Assembly: GCF_015706575.1 (NCBI RefSeq)
Contig: NW_024037048.1
Coordinates: 15,889,512 to 15,953,511, forward strand
Source: Patiria miniata
Lineage: Eukaryota; Echinodermata; Asteroidea; Valvatida; Asterinidae
Reading direction: 5' to 3'
DNA: 64,000 bases
The notes beneath the pieces are model-generated. The model saw nothing but the letters and a program-made list of their open reading frames with translations. It was not told the origin of the DNA and did not search any database. The translations under genes were made by a program, and so were the position numbers. Numbering within the stretch: position 1 is the first letter of the stretch; every line of letters begins with the position of its first letter. Below are positions 44,417 through 54,784 of the stretch, in pieces.

Positions 44417-46015
44417 GCTTGACCTACTCATCCCTCACCTCATCTCCTTGAAATCCAACTGGGAGTTAAATGCAAGCTGCGCGTCTTTGCCACCGCGGAC
44501 AAGAAGGAGCAAATGGACAGGGCGAAGATGAACATGGCCAACATGCTCAGCAAGTTCTGCATCAACTGCTCGGACGTGGAGGTCATCCCGGACCTGAACA
44601 AGAAGCCCAAGGAGTAGAGCCTGAGACGGTTCAAAGAGCTGTCCAAACCCTGGATGCTGGATGAGGAAGCAGGGGAGACCACGGAGAAGTTTCCTTGGAA
44701 GATCAGCAAGGAAGGAGTCACCACGCTCAACGAGAAGGTAGAATCTCCTTCTTGCGCTCAAGCACCCCCCCCCCCCCCCTCCACTGAGAAAGCTATAAAC
44801 GAGGGCCATTTGGGCGCCATCGTGGCTTATAAATGCTGGTACCAAATACACGATAACCAGCATGAGTGAACCAGTGAAGTGTCCCTCATTCCGGCTTCTG
44901 CTTGTTTTTACCATAAAGCGCCCTCTTTTGTCCATGCATGGAGACAATACACTTAAAGCTTTCCCAGTATCCACTTTACGCTTAGTCCCTGGTTTGTGTG
45001 ATTTTAAGTCCAGTCTTGCAACATCTGTTAATTGGGTCCAACCTTTGACTTTGAGGCTGATTTTCAATAATGAGATTGATCACTTTCAATCCATTTTTCG
45101 TACAACTCTCAGTGCATTTGATTTGCCAAGTGCATGGAACTTGACTTTAGTAAACATCAATAAATCACGACATTTTTTCGCCTGAAATCTTTTTTTTTTT
45201 TTTTTTTTCAGACCAACAGACAGATGCGAATCCGTGAATTGCTTCTCCAACATTCCCAGGAGGCTCAGCTCATTGTCATGTAAGTACAAACCGGCGATAA
45301 TGGCCACTATCGGACAATTAACCTATCACGGTGGAATTGCGTCAACGCAGCTTGTAAAATATTGTCTAAACATAGATACAAATGGACGCAGAATGCCAAA
45401 ATCTGAGACAAACAAAAGTTAACGTACAAAATTCCATGAGCCGTTTCGCGGATACTGCCATCTTTGAAGATGGCGGTATCAGCGAAAAGGCTTATAGAGT
45501 TGTCTAAGGGGCGTGGTTAACTCGCAAACGGCGGTAGGTCAATGGGTGGCGCTTTTCATGGCGGCACAATTGCTGACGTTTACACGAAATACCAAAACTT
45601 CTTTAAAAGCCACTGGCGAAACAAGAAACTTTTTAAACAAAACTAAGGACACCTGTGTAAAAACTAAAAGTTACTTGTGTAAAAAGGGCACTCTTTACAG
45701 AATACTGGGGGGGGGGGGGGGTTAACCGCTGGTGCAAAAAATGGGGGCGGGGTGAGCAATAGATCTAACAGTGCTTGTGACCCAGTCTGACTGAGCTACT
45801 GTGGTCACCTGATCAAAAGTGGTGATCTGATTGGCCAATGTGCACTGTTGATTGACATGCAGGAAGGGTCCATTATAACCTTTTCTTTGATTTCTTGCAG
45901 GAGTCTACCTATTCCCAGGAAGCGTACTTGTTCAGCTTACATGTACATGTGCTGGCTGGAGACATTATCCAAGGATATGCTGTCAGCAGGGATGCCAAAT
46001 ATGGCATCCAAATAA
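44417..46015 (+). pseudogene. SLC12A-like: SLC12 (NKCC/NCC-type) 3-prime end, module 2: three exons
   Basis: Exon 44417-44737 carries the GLTLL-type start with a one-base loss and an extra base near 44466, plus the same in-frame TAG after KKPKE as at 8549. Exon 45212-45279 (TNRQMRIRELLLQHS) and exon 45901-46015 (SLPIPRKRTCSAYMYMCWLE) are intact and splice in frame. Unlike module 1, the CWLET tryptophan is kept. The protein would end at TAA 46013-46015 inside AATAAA. It is still a pseudogene because its first exon is broken. Confidence 0.85.
45440..45491. mobile_element. Collapsed MITE (52-bp palindrome)
   Basis: Ends GCCGTTTCGCGGATACTGCC and GGCGGTATCAGCGAAAAGGC meet at ATCTTTGAAGAT. It corresponds to the 167-bp MITE at 11854 without its interior. 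Confidence 0.8.
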
Positions 46016-47460
46016 AAGTCAATACAAAGAAATTCACTTGAAATGATAAAGTGACAAAGGAAAATTCTTACCAGTTGAAAGACCCTCCTCACTTGAATGG
46101 AATTTGTACTTTGTTTTAATTGATTTCGTTAAGATTGTTTCTTTACCATCTAACGGGCTCACACTTTCACTGATGTTTTCAAAGTGAGTTTCTTGAATGC
46201 AATCAAGTAATACTGATTAAGAACAATGAAAGACTTCAAATAATTTGGAGTCTTTTAATCAAGAAACACTTGTCGCACTTTTACGGGCTTTAAAAACAAC
46301 AGCCAACTCCACTTTTTTCATTACTGTGGGCACGTTTCTGTTTCAACTGAAATTAATTAAAATCATGTTGTTTTTTTCATAACGAAGCCAATCGAAAAAA
46401 AGAGAGTATTTATCAACAATGGTGGTGCTTTTGGTAATCCTCAGAATGAGGTTTTATGCATACTGTTTTCATAGCCAGTCAATTGTTACTTTGACATAAT
46501 TCTCACATATTGTAACGTTTAAAATAATGCAATCATTTAATAAAAACCAGTGTATTCTAATTGCTGTGAATAGCATTAGAATTTTTCAAACAATTGTTAA
46601 TCCAAATGCCAAGCTTAAAGTCGATAAGAAACTAAGATTCAATCACTCGAGACTTTTTTCGTGACATGAAATAAAAATTGATACATGCATGGGATTGATT
46701 TAATTGACATCATCTGTGCTGGGCATACAGGGAACATATGGCGAAGAAAATAACATGTTACAGTAAACGCCCTAAAATTATCCAGGTATGTAGCAAAATA
46801 TTTTGTTTGTTTGTCTGTATGTCTTTAAAACTTTGTTTGCTTTAGGATACAGTTATTGTGTTTAATTAATCTGTTTTAAATACCCAATACTACAAACAAG
46901 TTGCATTTATTTTCGGGAAAAAAACACGTTATTTGATATGTTGACCAAATGTGGCAATAAAAAAAAATGGCGGTCAGAAACATGGCCTAAAAAATCCAGG
47001 TTGGTCGAGATAACGCCATAAACCCATTTTTTTTTATAGTTGTTAACATTTCTGGATACATGGTGGCACTGCTTTATTGCAAATCTTTTGTTTCTACAAA
47101 AAATAATGACCCAGCTTGCTTTGAAAAAATATTCCATCAAAATACTTCTCGATAGGCCTACAATGGGTCCAAAAAAAATATCGTCAAAAATCTTAACGCA
47201 TACTTTTCACTATATCCCAATACTCGTGCATAAAGCTAAATATTTTGTTTTGCAAGAATTAAAAAAAAAGGGCAAATCCATTGTAGTATACAGATCGGCG
47301 CATGCGCAAAGCAAAAACATTATTAATGATATTTTGTGACATTGTCATTGAACATTATTTGTTTTAATTCATTGGTAATTGTTTCGGCAAAATGGAAAGC
47401 GATTAAAAAAAATCAGCAAAACACGATGCTTGTGTATCTTTATGTGTAGGATTTGTGTTG
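46016..47460. other. Intergenic region between convergent SLC12 relic and C1q copy 2
   Basis: Duplicate of 12546-13995, AT-rich and without a recognised gene. Confidence 0.6.
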
Positions 47461-47466
47461 TTTATT
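47461..47466 (-). terminator. AATAAA overlapping the C1q-2 stop codon
   Basis: Same arrangement as C1q copy 1. The TAA stop (47464-47462 on the minus strand) is part of AATAAA. Confidence 0.5.
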
Positions 47467-48265
47467 CGGGGTAAAGGAGGAAGCCACTGAATGAGATGTA
47501 GTGCGAGGGATTACTACCAACCGCCCTACCGTACATTGTGAGATACATCGTATCTCCACGCTGCAGAACCACCACCGCGCTCCCAGACACCTGCTCCTGG
47601 TGACTTGAATCACTGCTCCAGCCAGCGACAACCACGTCGCCGTTCTTCCGGAGATAAACGCGCAGCCAGTTGCTGGAAGGATAATTGCACACAGAAAACA
47701 TGAACACGTAGGTGCCCGGCACACCACACGTGAACGTGCCGGTCTCGAGATCGAAGCTGGTACCCGGCAGAAGCGTCTTGGTCGCCTGGAAGGGCAAACG
47801 GTAGTCGTGACTCGTAGAGGCATCCGAGCTGCTCGTCCTCACCACGGTGAATGCTACCCGCTGGTTGGAGTCGTCTGGTGTCTCCCCTGGCTCACCCTTT
47901 TGACCTTTGACACCAGTTTCCCCCGTTGGCCCTACAACACCTGGGACTCCTCTTGGACCAATTTTTCCGGGCTGGCCTATGCCTTCGTCCCCTTGAGGCC
48001 CAGCTGCTCCACGCTCACCCATAGGTCCAATCGATCCAATATCACCCTTTTGACCTGGCTCGCCCTTTGACCCTGGCTGACCTAGGGACCCAGGCAAACC
48101 TGGTATGCCGGGAATTGCAGCCGACCCCTGGCAGCACATCGGACACGCCTGAGACGCAGGACCATCACCGTCCGAGGGAACCGGCCCAGTAACGGAAGCT
48201 CGGAGGTTGACGGAGTTACCCAGAAGGAGGGCGATTGAAAGAACGGTTGCCACGCAGATCTTCAT
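47462..48265 (-). CDS. Secreted collagen-C1q domain protein, copy 2 (intact)
   Basis: A single coding exon of 267 codons. Residues 1-23 form a hydrophobic signal peptide. A CPMCC cysteine cluster at 41-45 could link chains. Gly-X-Y collagen repeats run from about 52 to 127 with small interruptions (GDEGIGQPG). A C1q domain (about 136-267) contains [40 protein letters not shown] and the terminal FSGFLLYPE. Such proteins form trimers and larger bouquets and act extracellularly in pattern recognition or complement-like roles. The collagen stalk is shorter than in copy 1. The start is the first ATG after an acceptor CTGATTTGTTTCAG about 25 bp upstream. The nearer TACAG acceptor of copy 1 is TACAT here. 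Confidence 0.93.
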   Translation of the reverse strand: MKICVATVLSIALLLGNSVNLRASVTGPVPSDGDGPASQACPMCCQGSAAIPGIPGLPGSLGQPGSKGEPGQKGDIGSIGPMGERGAAGPQGDEGIGQPGKIGPRGVPGVVGPTGETGVKGQKGEPGETPDDSNQRVAFTVVRTSSSDASTSHDYRLPFQATKTLLPGTSFDLETGTFTCGVPGTYVFMFSVCNYPSSNWLRVYLRKNGDVVVAGWSSDSSHQEQVSGSAVVVLQRGDTMYLTMYGRAVGSNPSHYISFSGFLLYPE

Positions 48266-49885
48266 TATGTACAGAATAGCAACGATTAAACTGAAACAAA
48301 TCAGGTGAGAATTGCTTTCAATAAAATAGTTTTTGAAATAGGGAAGAGTAGAAAAAAATATTGAGGTTTGATAAAAAGGAGAACTAGTCTAAAATTCATG
48401 ACAATCCGCCGTCAGATTTGAAAACCCCAAAAAACATGAGATTGGAGGAATTATTGTTCAAAGAATGTTTTCTTTGTTATATAACAGTGGCGTATGAGGG
48501 GTCAAGGGGCTAACATTTATGAAAAGCCTAGTTTATAAAACCGGTTGTCATGCCACCCCATCGAATCGAATTTTTGCTTTTGTTGCATTTGGCCAGGCAA
48601 ATTTACTTTTAACTCCAGTTCTCTTTGTAGTTTAAAGCAGCAATGAAATATTTCATTCAATATGAAATATTATAGGGTTTCCCGCCCAATTTCACACTTT
48701 GCTATAATTTAATAATAAAACATTTGCATTCAAAAGTAACACAGTTCAATGATATTTGGAAGTTGCATGAGCAAGGTATTGTATTATAGTGATACAACAG
48801 AGTATAAAATGACATGGCTTTTGACAAGTTTGGATTAAGGAATGTACAGCTATTTCAAAGATTGGAATGCCTGGGAAGGGAATATGAAAAAAGCAGAACT
48901 GAACTGTATCAATGTAAAGTGTCAAAGTGATAGAAGGAAATACATTTAGAACACTCGCCGATAAAATACTATGTCAAAATACAGATTTTTATGTAAGGAC
49001 AATTAAGTCACCAGTTTGTTAATTGTTGTAATCCCTCTTTGGAAGTAAAAAAAAAAATCATATCAATTTGGGTTTTTTTTGTGGCCAATACGATTGGCGA
49101 TTTGCGAATTGCAAATTAAATAGACTCCTTATTCCATTGCACTTTCGTTGAAAATGAATACTTCCTTTTACAAATTCGCCGACACTCAGTGCACAATCGA
49201 AAACCAACGAAAGAAATGGATTTTCTTTTGCACGAAAAAGTTACCTTCACGCTTTGGTGGGTGTAAAATATTTTTAAAAAAAATCGAATGCGCTAAATGC
49301 GACCTTTTTCAATGTAATGAACAGTCTCTCAGATTGGACGAACAAGTTGCGAAATTGGACGGGAAAACCTATATGTTATGATTCCCGAAGTTGATAAACA
49401 AACACAAACGAATTACAACGTGATCAACGATCAAGAAAAAAATAGGACAACGGTTGCGAACACAATTCCGATTTAAAAAATAAATAAAAGAAGACAAATT
49501 CCAAAGAATCTGATTACACAGCAACTAAATATTGGTGTGATCAATATTTGTTTTCATCTTAGTTCTCTTTTTTTGCCAACTGATGTACCTGCATACAAAA
49601 AAAAATGTGAAGGAAATTTCAGCGTGTTTCCGCTATAAGTTCGAGGCACTCTGATGAATTTGACGAGGAATTTGCAAAGACTGCGGGCCAAAATGTCTGG
49701 CACAGTTCTACGGTGGGTGTTATAGGGAGGAAATATCACTCGAGCGATGTTTTCTGTTAAAATTTTGACCAAAAGGTGTATAAATATAGAGAAAAAAATA
49801 CAGAGAAAAAAATACAGTCTCCCACCAAAATCACTGCTCCGTTCTGATGATTGAGTGAGGAAAATGTCAAATAACAGACACTCAC
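48266..49885. other. Upstream region of C1q copy 2
   Basis: Non-coding and AT-rich. It is partly collinear with 15175-18210 but lacks a clear counterpart of the 15727 exon and of the Harbinger-like MITE. A 77-codon frame at 49148 is not conserved in copy 1, so it is not called. Confidence 0.55.
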
Positions 49886-49947
49886 CTCGATGTAACGTTC
49901 TTGAATTCTATCACGAAGGGAATCCTCAGCACTCAGCAGATTGCGAG
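49886..49947 (-). other. Exon-like segment of cassette E
   Basis: Homologue of 2618 and 18213. It ends CATCGAG at GTGAGTG, the same terminal heptamer as the C1q-1 UTR exon at 15727. Preceded by ATTTGCAG. Confidence 0.52.
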
Positions 49948-52720
49948 CTGCAAATAATACCAACGAAAATGAGTCATTGAAAATCCGCTGGGAGATTGAA
50001 ATCCGCGGGGAGATATCTTGGGGGCTGTTGGGGGAGGCATAGCTGAATTTCACAAGTAAAACACCCCCAGATCAAAATCTCTGTCGGGCGAAATGTGATC
50101 TGGATTGATAATATATTTTTTAAGCGGAATGCGTCCTGCATGCAGCGGCCCTGAACAGACCCACGCACGAGCAACAATATTCATGTCTTCTTTGAAGGAT
50201 TTAATATTTTTGAATCAAACGCAGTAACTACCAAAACAAATGCCCAGATTTTCTGAGAGAAATCTGTATGCAAAAAGAATTTAAGGCCACGTAGGATCAT
50301 TTGCAATTGCCCGGAAAAGTACATTTAATGGCAGAAACATTGCAATGCTGAGAGTGAAGATAAGACTGTTATCAAATACCCGGTGAAAGTATTTCGCCTG
50401 ATATATCGGTTGAAACTTTGCAGGTGTTTTTAAAATTAAAAAAAAAATAGTTAAGGTGTTTTAAAGCACGGAATCAAGATACGAGATCCAACAAAATAGT
50501 GCATACGTTTTCTCTGCTTTTTCTCAATGATAGTATCCACTGAGCTGAAACTTCAACAGGTTAGTTGCGACCTTCTTAAGTTTTTATAAGATTCAAAAGC
50601 AAATAATCCTATGTTTTCTTGTTTAAATTGCTTGCATTTGAAATTGTAGGCATCACAATGAACATACATTTTCTGCATTATCAAGGACAATCAATCTCAT
50701 ACCAAGGAAGTAGTGGCGGAAATCAGGTGGACACCGCAGTCAAGGTACGGTCATTACACAAATAATTATGTTCCGGATTGGACATCAGCGCACCGGTTTG
50801 ACTACTAGCATCATCCCCCATTTGTTTGTTAACCGAATAATGTCCCATAATTGTTTTCATGATTATCTGTGTACCAACTGACCAAACACTTTCAAAGTAT
50901 TCAGCAAATACTACTATCGCCATTTCAAGAAAATATTCAACGGAATCTAAGTGGCATGCTGAGTGGAACCCTGCATGCAAACAGAGCTTGTGCTTCATAT
51001 TTTAAGACGAACAGCGGACAAGGCGGATCCGGGGGGGGGGGACCATGCCCCCCCCCCCCGCCCCGCCAAAAAGAACCCCAATTTTGTTTTAAGTGACGTT
51101 GCAATAAAGGCAGGCACTGGGTACACTACCATCTTTTCGAAACAAAAAATAGTTAAAGTGGTCAGAAATTTCCTCAGATCGCCACAGAGCATTTAGAATT
51201 ACAAAAATTCGGGGCCCATGATTAAGCGGGCCCTGAACCCCACGCCGTAATTTTTTTGACCCACTTTCCGGGGACCTTTTTTTTTGGGGGGGGGGTACCC
51301 CCCAAAAAATTGTGTTCTGGATCCGCCCTTGACATGGAACAAAAGGGACGAATAATGTTCACAGACATCAACGCTGTACATGATTGTTACAAATGAATCC
51401 AACTAGATAAAGCAATTTGAACTTGAATAAAACTGTGTGCATCATCACGATCCGGTCCGTTTGTGTTTGCGCCCTCTTTATTCAGTTACACGTTCATCCT
51501 GCAATGCTTGAATGTTTGGTGATCAAACCGGAATGGCGCACTGTGAACTCTAGCGAAAATGACACAGTTTAACAACAAAGTTCAAAGGGTACTGAGTATC
51601 CACATAAATGATAACACAAAATAAGACAGGCATGTTTGAGTTGTCCGGATTTCCTATAACTCTAACTCTTCATCCTGAATTAGTTTGAGTGATTGCCGGA
51701 ATACAATGAGTACATCGAATCAGGATTTCATGTTTAAAAATTTAAATGATAAATTAAACAGGGAAAAAACGAGGCAGAAAATAAGGGGGTGGTTGATCAT
51801 ACCTATATACTGTTTTGGTTAAAGAGTCGAACATTCGCAAGATTGTTTTAAACCAAAATGTTAACGCAGTAATTTTTTACCTGAACTATTACAAGTGCGT
51901 GAATTATTTTGATTAAGTGCGAATCCCGATCAATTTCAACTATTCTGAATCACAGCAGGGAACTTGATGTAATGAGCTCTTTAAAAAAATGCTCCCAAAA
52001 TTTGATTCAAAACCAGTCGAGTATGAACAGCTTTGTTTTTGACACTGAATTATTTCGTGTTTGTATAGTGTTATATCAGACAAGATATATCGTCTTAAAA
52101 AACTGAAGACGTTTTCGAAATAGTGTGCCGGTGGGCAGACTATTAACGTGTGTTAGCAACGGAATTCAGTGACAAGAACCAAAAAAATAATCCCTTTAAT
52201 TTATCTGTTTTGGTCAAATGTATAGCATCAACTAAGCTAAAAGTTCAAAAGTTAGTTGTGCTGCATCATACTTAAGATTGTGAGCAATTGATCCTATGTT
52301 CCTCTAACTGGTTCAAGGTTGCTTGAACTTGTAGTTATAGGAATCACAATGAGCATACAGTTTCTGCATTTGTGGGGGAAATCGATCTCATACCAAGGAA
52401 GTAGAGGCGCAAACACTACAGCTGGACTACCGCAGTCAAGTTTCAGTCGTAAAATAAAGATTTATTTTCCGGATGGGAAATCAGCGCACCGGTTTGGCTC
52501 TAGTAAGCCTCCATCTGTTTGTCAACTGAAACTTGTCTTACAAAATATTTCAGATTTGTAAAAATCTGTACCAATCACCAAAAACTTTAGAAAAATAAGC
52601 AACAAATCGATATCGCTGTTTGTCCAAATATGCAACAGAAACTCAGCGGCATGCTGAGTGGAACCCTACATGCAAATACATGAGTGAATTCATCGAGAGC
52701 TTTTGCTTCATTCTCTTCAG
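49948..52720. repeat. Diverged cassette copy E1
   Basis: Collinear blocks with cassette A: GGGGGAGGCATAGCTGAATT at 50030, TGGCGCACTGTGAACT at 51534, CAGCAGGGAACTTGATG at 51954, plus insertions. It includes the hAT-like MITE at 51019. No protein gene recognised. Confidence 0.62.
51019..51331. mobile_element. hAT-like MITE
   Basis: Ends CAAGGCGGATCC and GGATCCGCCCTTG, each followed inward by long G/C homopolymers that pair. The GGCGGATCC terminal core is typical of hAT MITEs in marine invertebrates. The 8-bp flanks (ACAGCGGA and ACATGGAA) match only partly. Confidence 0.65.
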
Positions 52721-54095
52721 GCGAAAAGAAAGCCTGAGCAATTTGTACAAACACCAACTCTACACATGATTTCTACAAATTCACCCAGTTAAATAAAGCA
52801 ATTTGAACTGGTCTAAAACTGTGTGCATCATATCACGATCCGGTCCGTTTGTATTTGCGCCCTCTATATTCATGACTCGTTCATCCTGCTATGATTGAAT
52901 GAAACTTGATGATCAAAGCGCACTGTGAACTCTAGCGAAATGGCAAAGTTGAAAAAGTACTGCTTGAGCAATAACAAAAAAATAAGACAAGCATGTTTTT
53001 TGATGTCCGGATTTCCTGAAAAACGTTCTTCCGTGACCAACTTCCCCATAACTGCTGATCCTGAATTAGTTTCAGTGATTGCCGGGAAACAATGTGAGTG
53101 CATCGCACCAGGATTTCATGTTTTAAAATTAAATTGATAACATTAAAATGGCAAAATGAGGAAGAAAATAAGGGGTGGTTGATCATACTGATTTTATGGG
53201 TGAGGTTATTTATAAAGGATGGAGCTTTCGCAATATGTCTTCTTTAAACCAAAGAAAGACACTTTTTTAAAGTATTAAAAAGTGCGTGAATTTGTTTAAG
53301 CATTAATCACAATCAGTTGAAACTATTCTGAAATCAGCAGAGAACTTGATTGTTTAAACTCTTCTAAAAACTGCAATCAGATATGACTAGAAATAGTCCT
53401 ACTGATAGCCTTTGTTTTGACAATAACACTTTCCATGAATGTACAGTGTGCTATCCATTATAGTGACAAGATTTCAACTTTTTCAAAAACTAAACCAGTC
53501 AGTATGTGAACAATACTTTAGTTTGAAGCGTGCGAAATGAAAGTAGAGGCGGAAATAATGTCAGACAGGAATTCCTCATTCCGAACAACAAAACCCTGAT
53601 ATATTTGGGTGATCGGGTATTACCCGATCATTGTTTGGAAATGTTCAGAGATTTCTTTCTTGGTTTTTTTTCTGACAATAACTATCTGCGACTTTTCTTA
53701 TGAACCGTACAGTACATGGTATAAACTTCAAACCTTGAACGATCAACACTGGTGTACCTTTTGTATACTCTGACGTCATAATGACGTCATCAGGTATCTT
53801 ATAACAAGCGATTTCACTGCAAAGCCTCATAAACAAAATGAACAATCATGTTCACACTTTGAAATCTGATTGACTATTTTTGATGTTCGAAGGTAAAGTC
53901 GTCTGACCTTTCCTTCCGGGGTTACTGGTTTGTCAAATTTAGGTGAATTTAAAATGCAAAAAGAAGTTGCAGAAAGACGAAACCTGGTATGAACATGAAC
54001 CTTAGTGTGAAGATGTGGATATTTAAGTGACGTCGTCATGACGTCATCATACATCAAATTACAAGCATTTCAGGTCAAAATTTGACAAAATAGTT
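52721..54095. repeat. Diverged cassette copy E2
   Basis: A second, tandem set of the same blocks: CGCACTGTGAACTCTAGCG at 52918, GTGAGTGCATCGCACCAGG at 53094, GTCAGACAGGAATTCCTCAT at 53560, and TGACGTCATAATGACGTC at 53771, matching cassette D. No gene recognised. Confidence 0.62.
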
Positions 54096-54098
54096 TGA

Positions 54099-54310
54099 CA
54101 GGCGCGGATCCAGAGGGTGGGGAGGGGGGCCGAACCCCCCCCCCCCCCCAGCCCCCGCTGTGAAACATGCACACAAAATATTACCCGTTCGCCTGTCACA
54201 ACAATCTGACATATTTTTTTTTTGGATTTTAGGAGCCTGACCCTCCCCTAACCCTAACCCTATTAACCCAACCCCCTGCAAGGGGGAGGGTTAGGCTCCC
54301 TCAAAGATAT
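54099..54310. mobile_element. Probable hAT-like MITE relic with G/C palindromes
   Basis: Begins CAGGCGCGGATCCAGAGG, followed by paired G and C runs. The right part has a second palindrome (GAGCCTGACCCTCCCCTAAC / GGGAGGGTTAGGCTCC). The right terminus is uncertain. Confidence 0.45.
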
Positions 54311-54784
54311 TTGAGCAATATCTGTTGTCCTAATAAACCTGAGTGTTCATTGTTTTGTGAAGTGGCAGATTGTGCCTTGGGCGATGGGCTACAGGACTAC
54401 AGGGTCATCATCTTTGGATGGAATTTTTATCCCAAAAGGTCATCGGATTATACCGCAAAAATTGAACAGACAATGAAAGATGATGATATAAGCTGTAATT
54501 TGATGGGTGTCTCAAACACCTTGGAGAGTTGTGAGTATTTGTCTTGATCTTTACAAGTGGGGGTATTTATCACTGAGGTCCATGGCAGTTTATTTGCTGG
54601 TCTGCAGCCATAGATATTCTTTGAATTACCATAAACGTCTTTGCGACAATTCAGCATTGTGACGTCATCGAACGAAGTTAGTTATAATAGGGAGAATTTG
54701 AAACTGAATCGCATGTTGATTCAAAGACCACAAACAAAAAGGCTACGGTTCAAAAAGGTGTGTTCCAGGCGCAGTTCTATAAGA
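54311..54784. other. Non-coding spacer before satellite block 4
   Basis: A 78-codon frame at 54311-54547 is not recognisable and is not supported by a second copy. Nothing else is seen. Confidence 0.4.

Noticed and set aside
49148..49381. 77-codon frame upstream of C1q copy 2
   Set aside because: The equivalent region upstream of C1q copy 1 does not keep the frame.
54245..54270. Telomere-like CCCTAA words
   Set aside because: Only two perfect units lie inside a G/C palindrome, which is not a telomere or an interstitial telomeric array.
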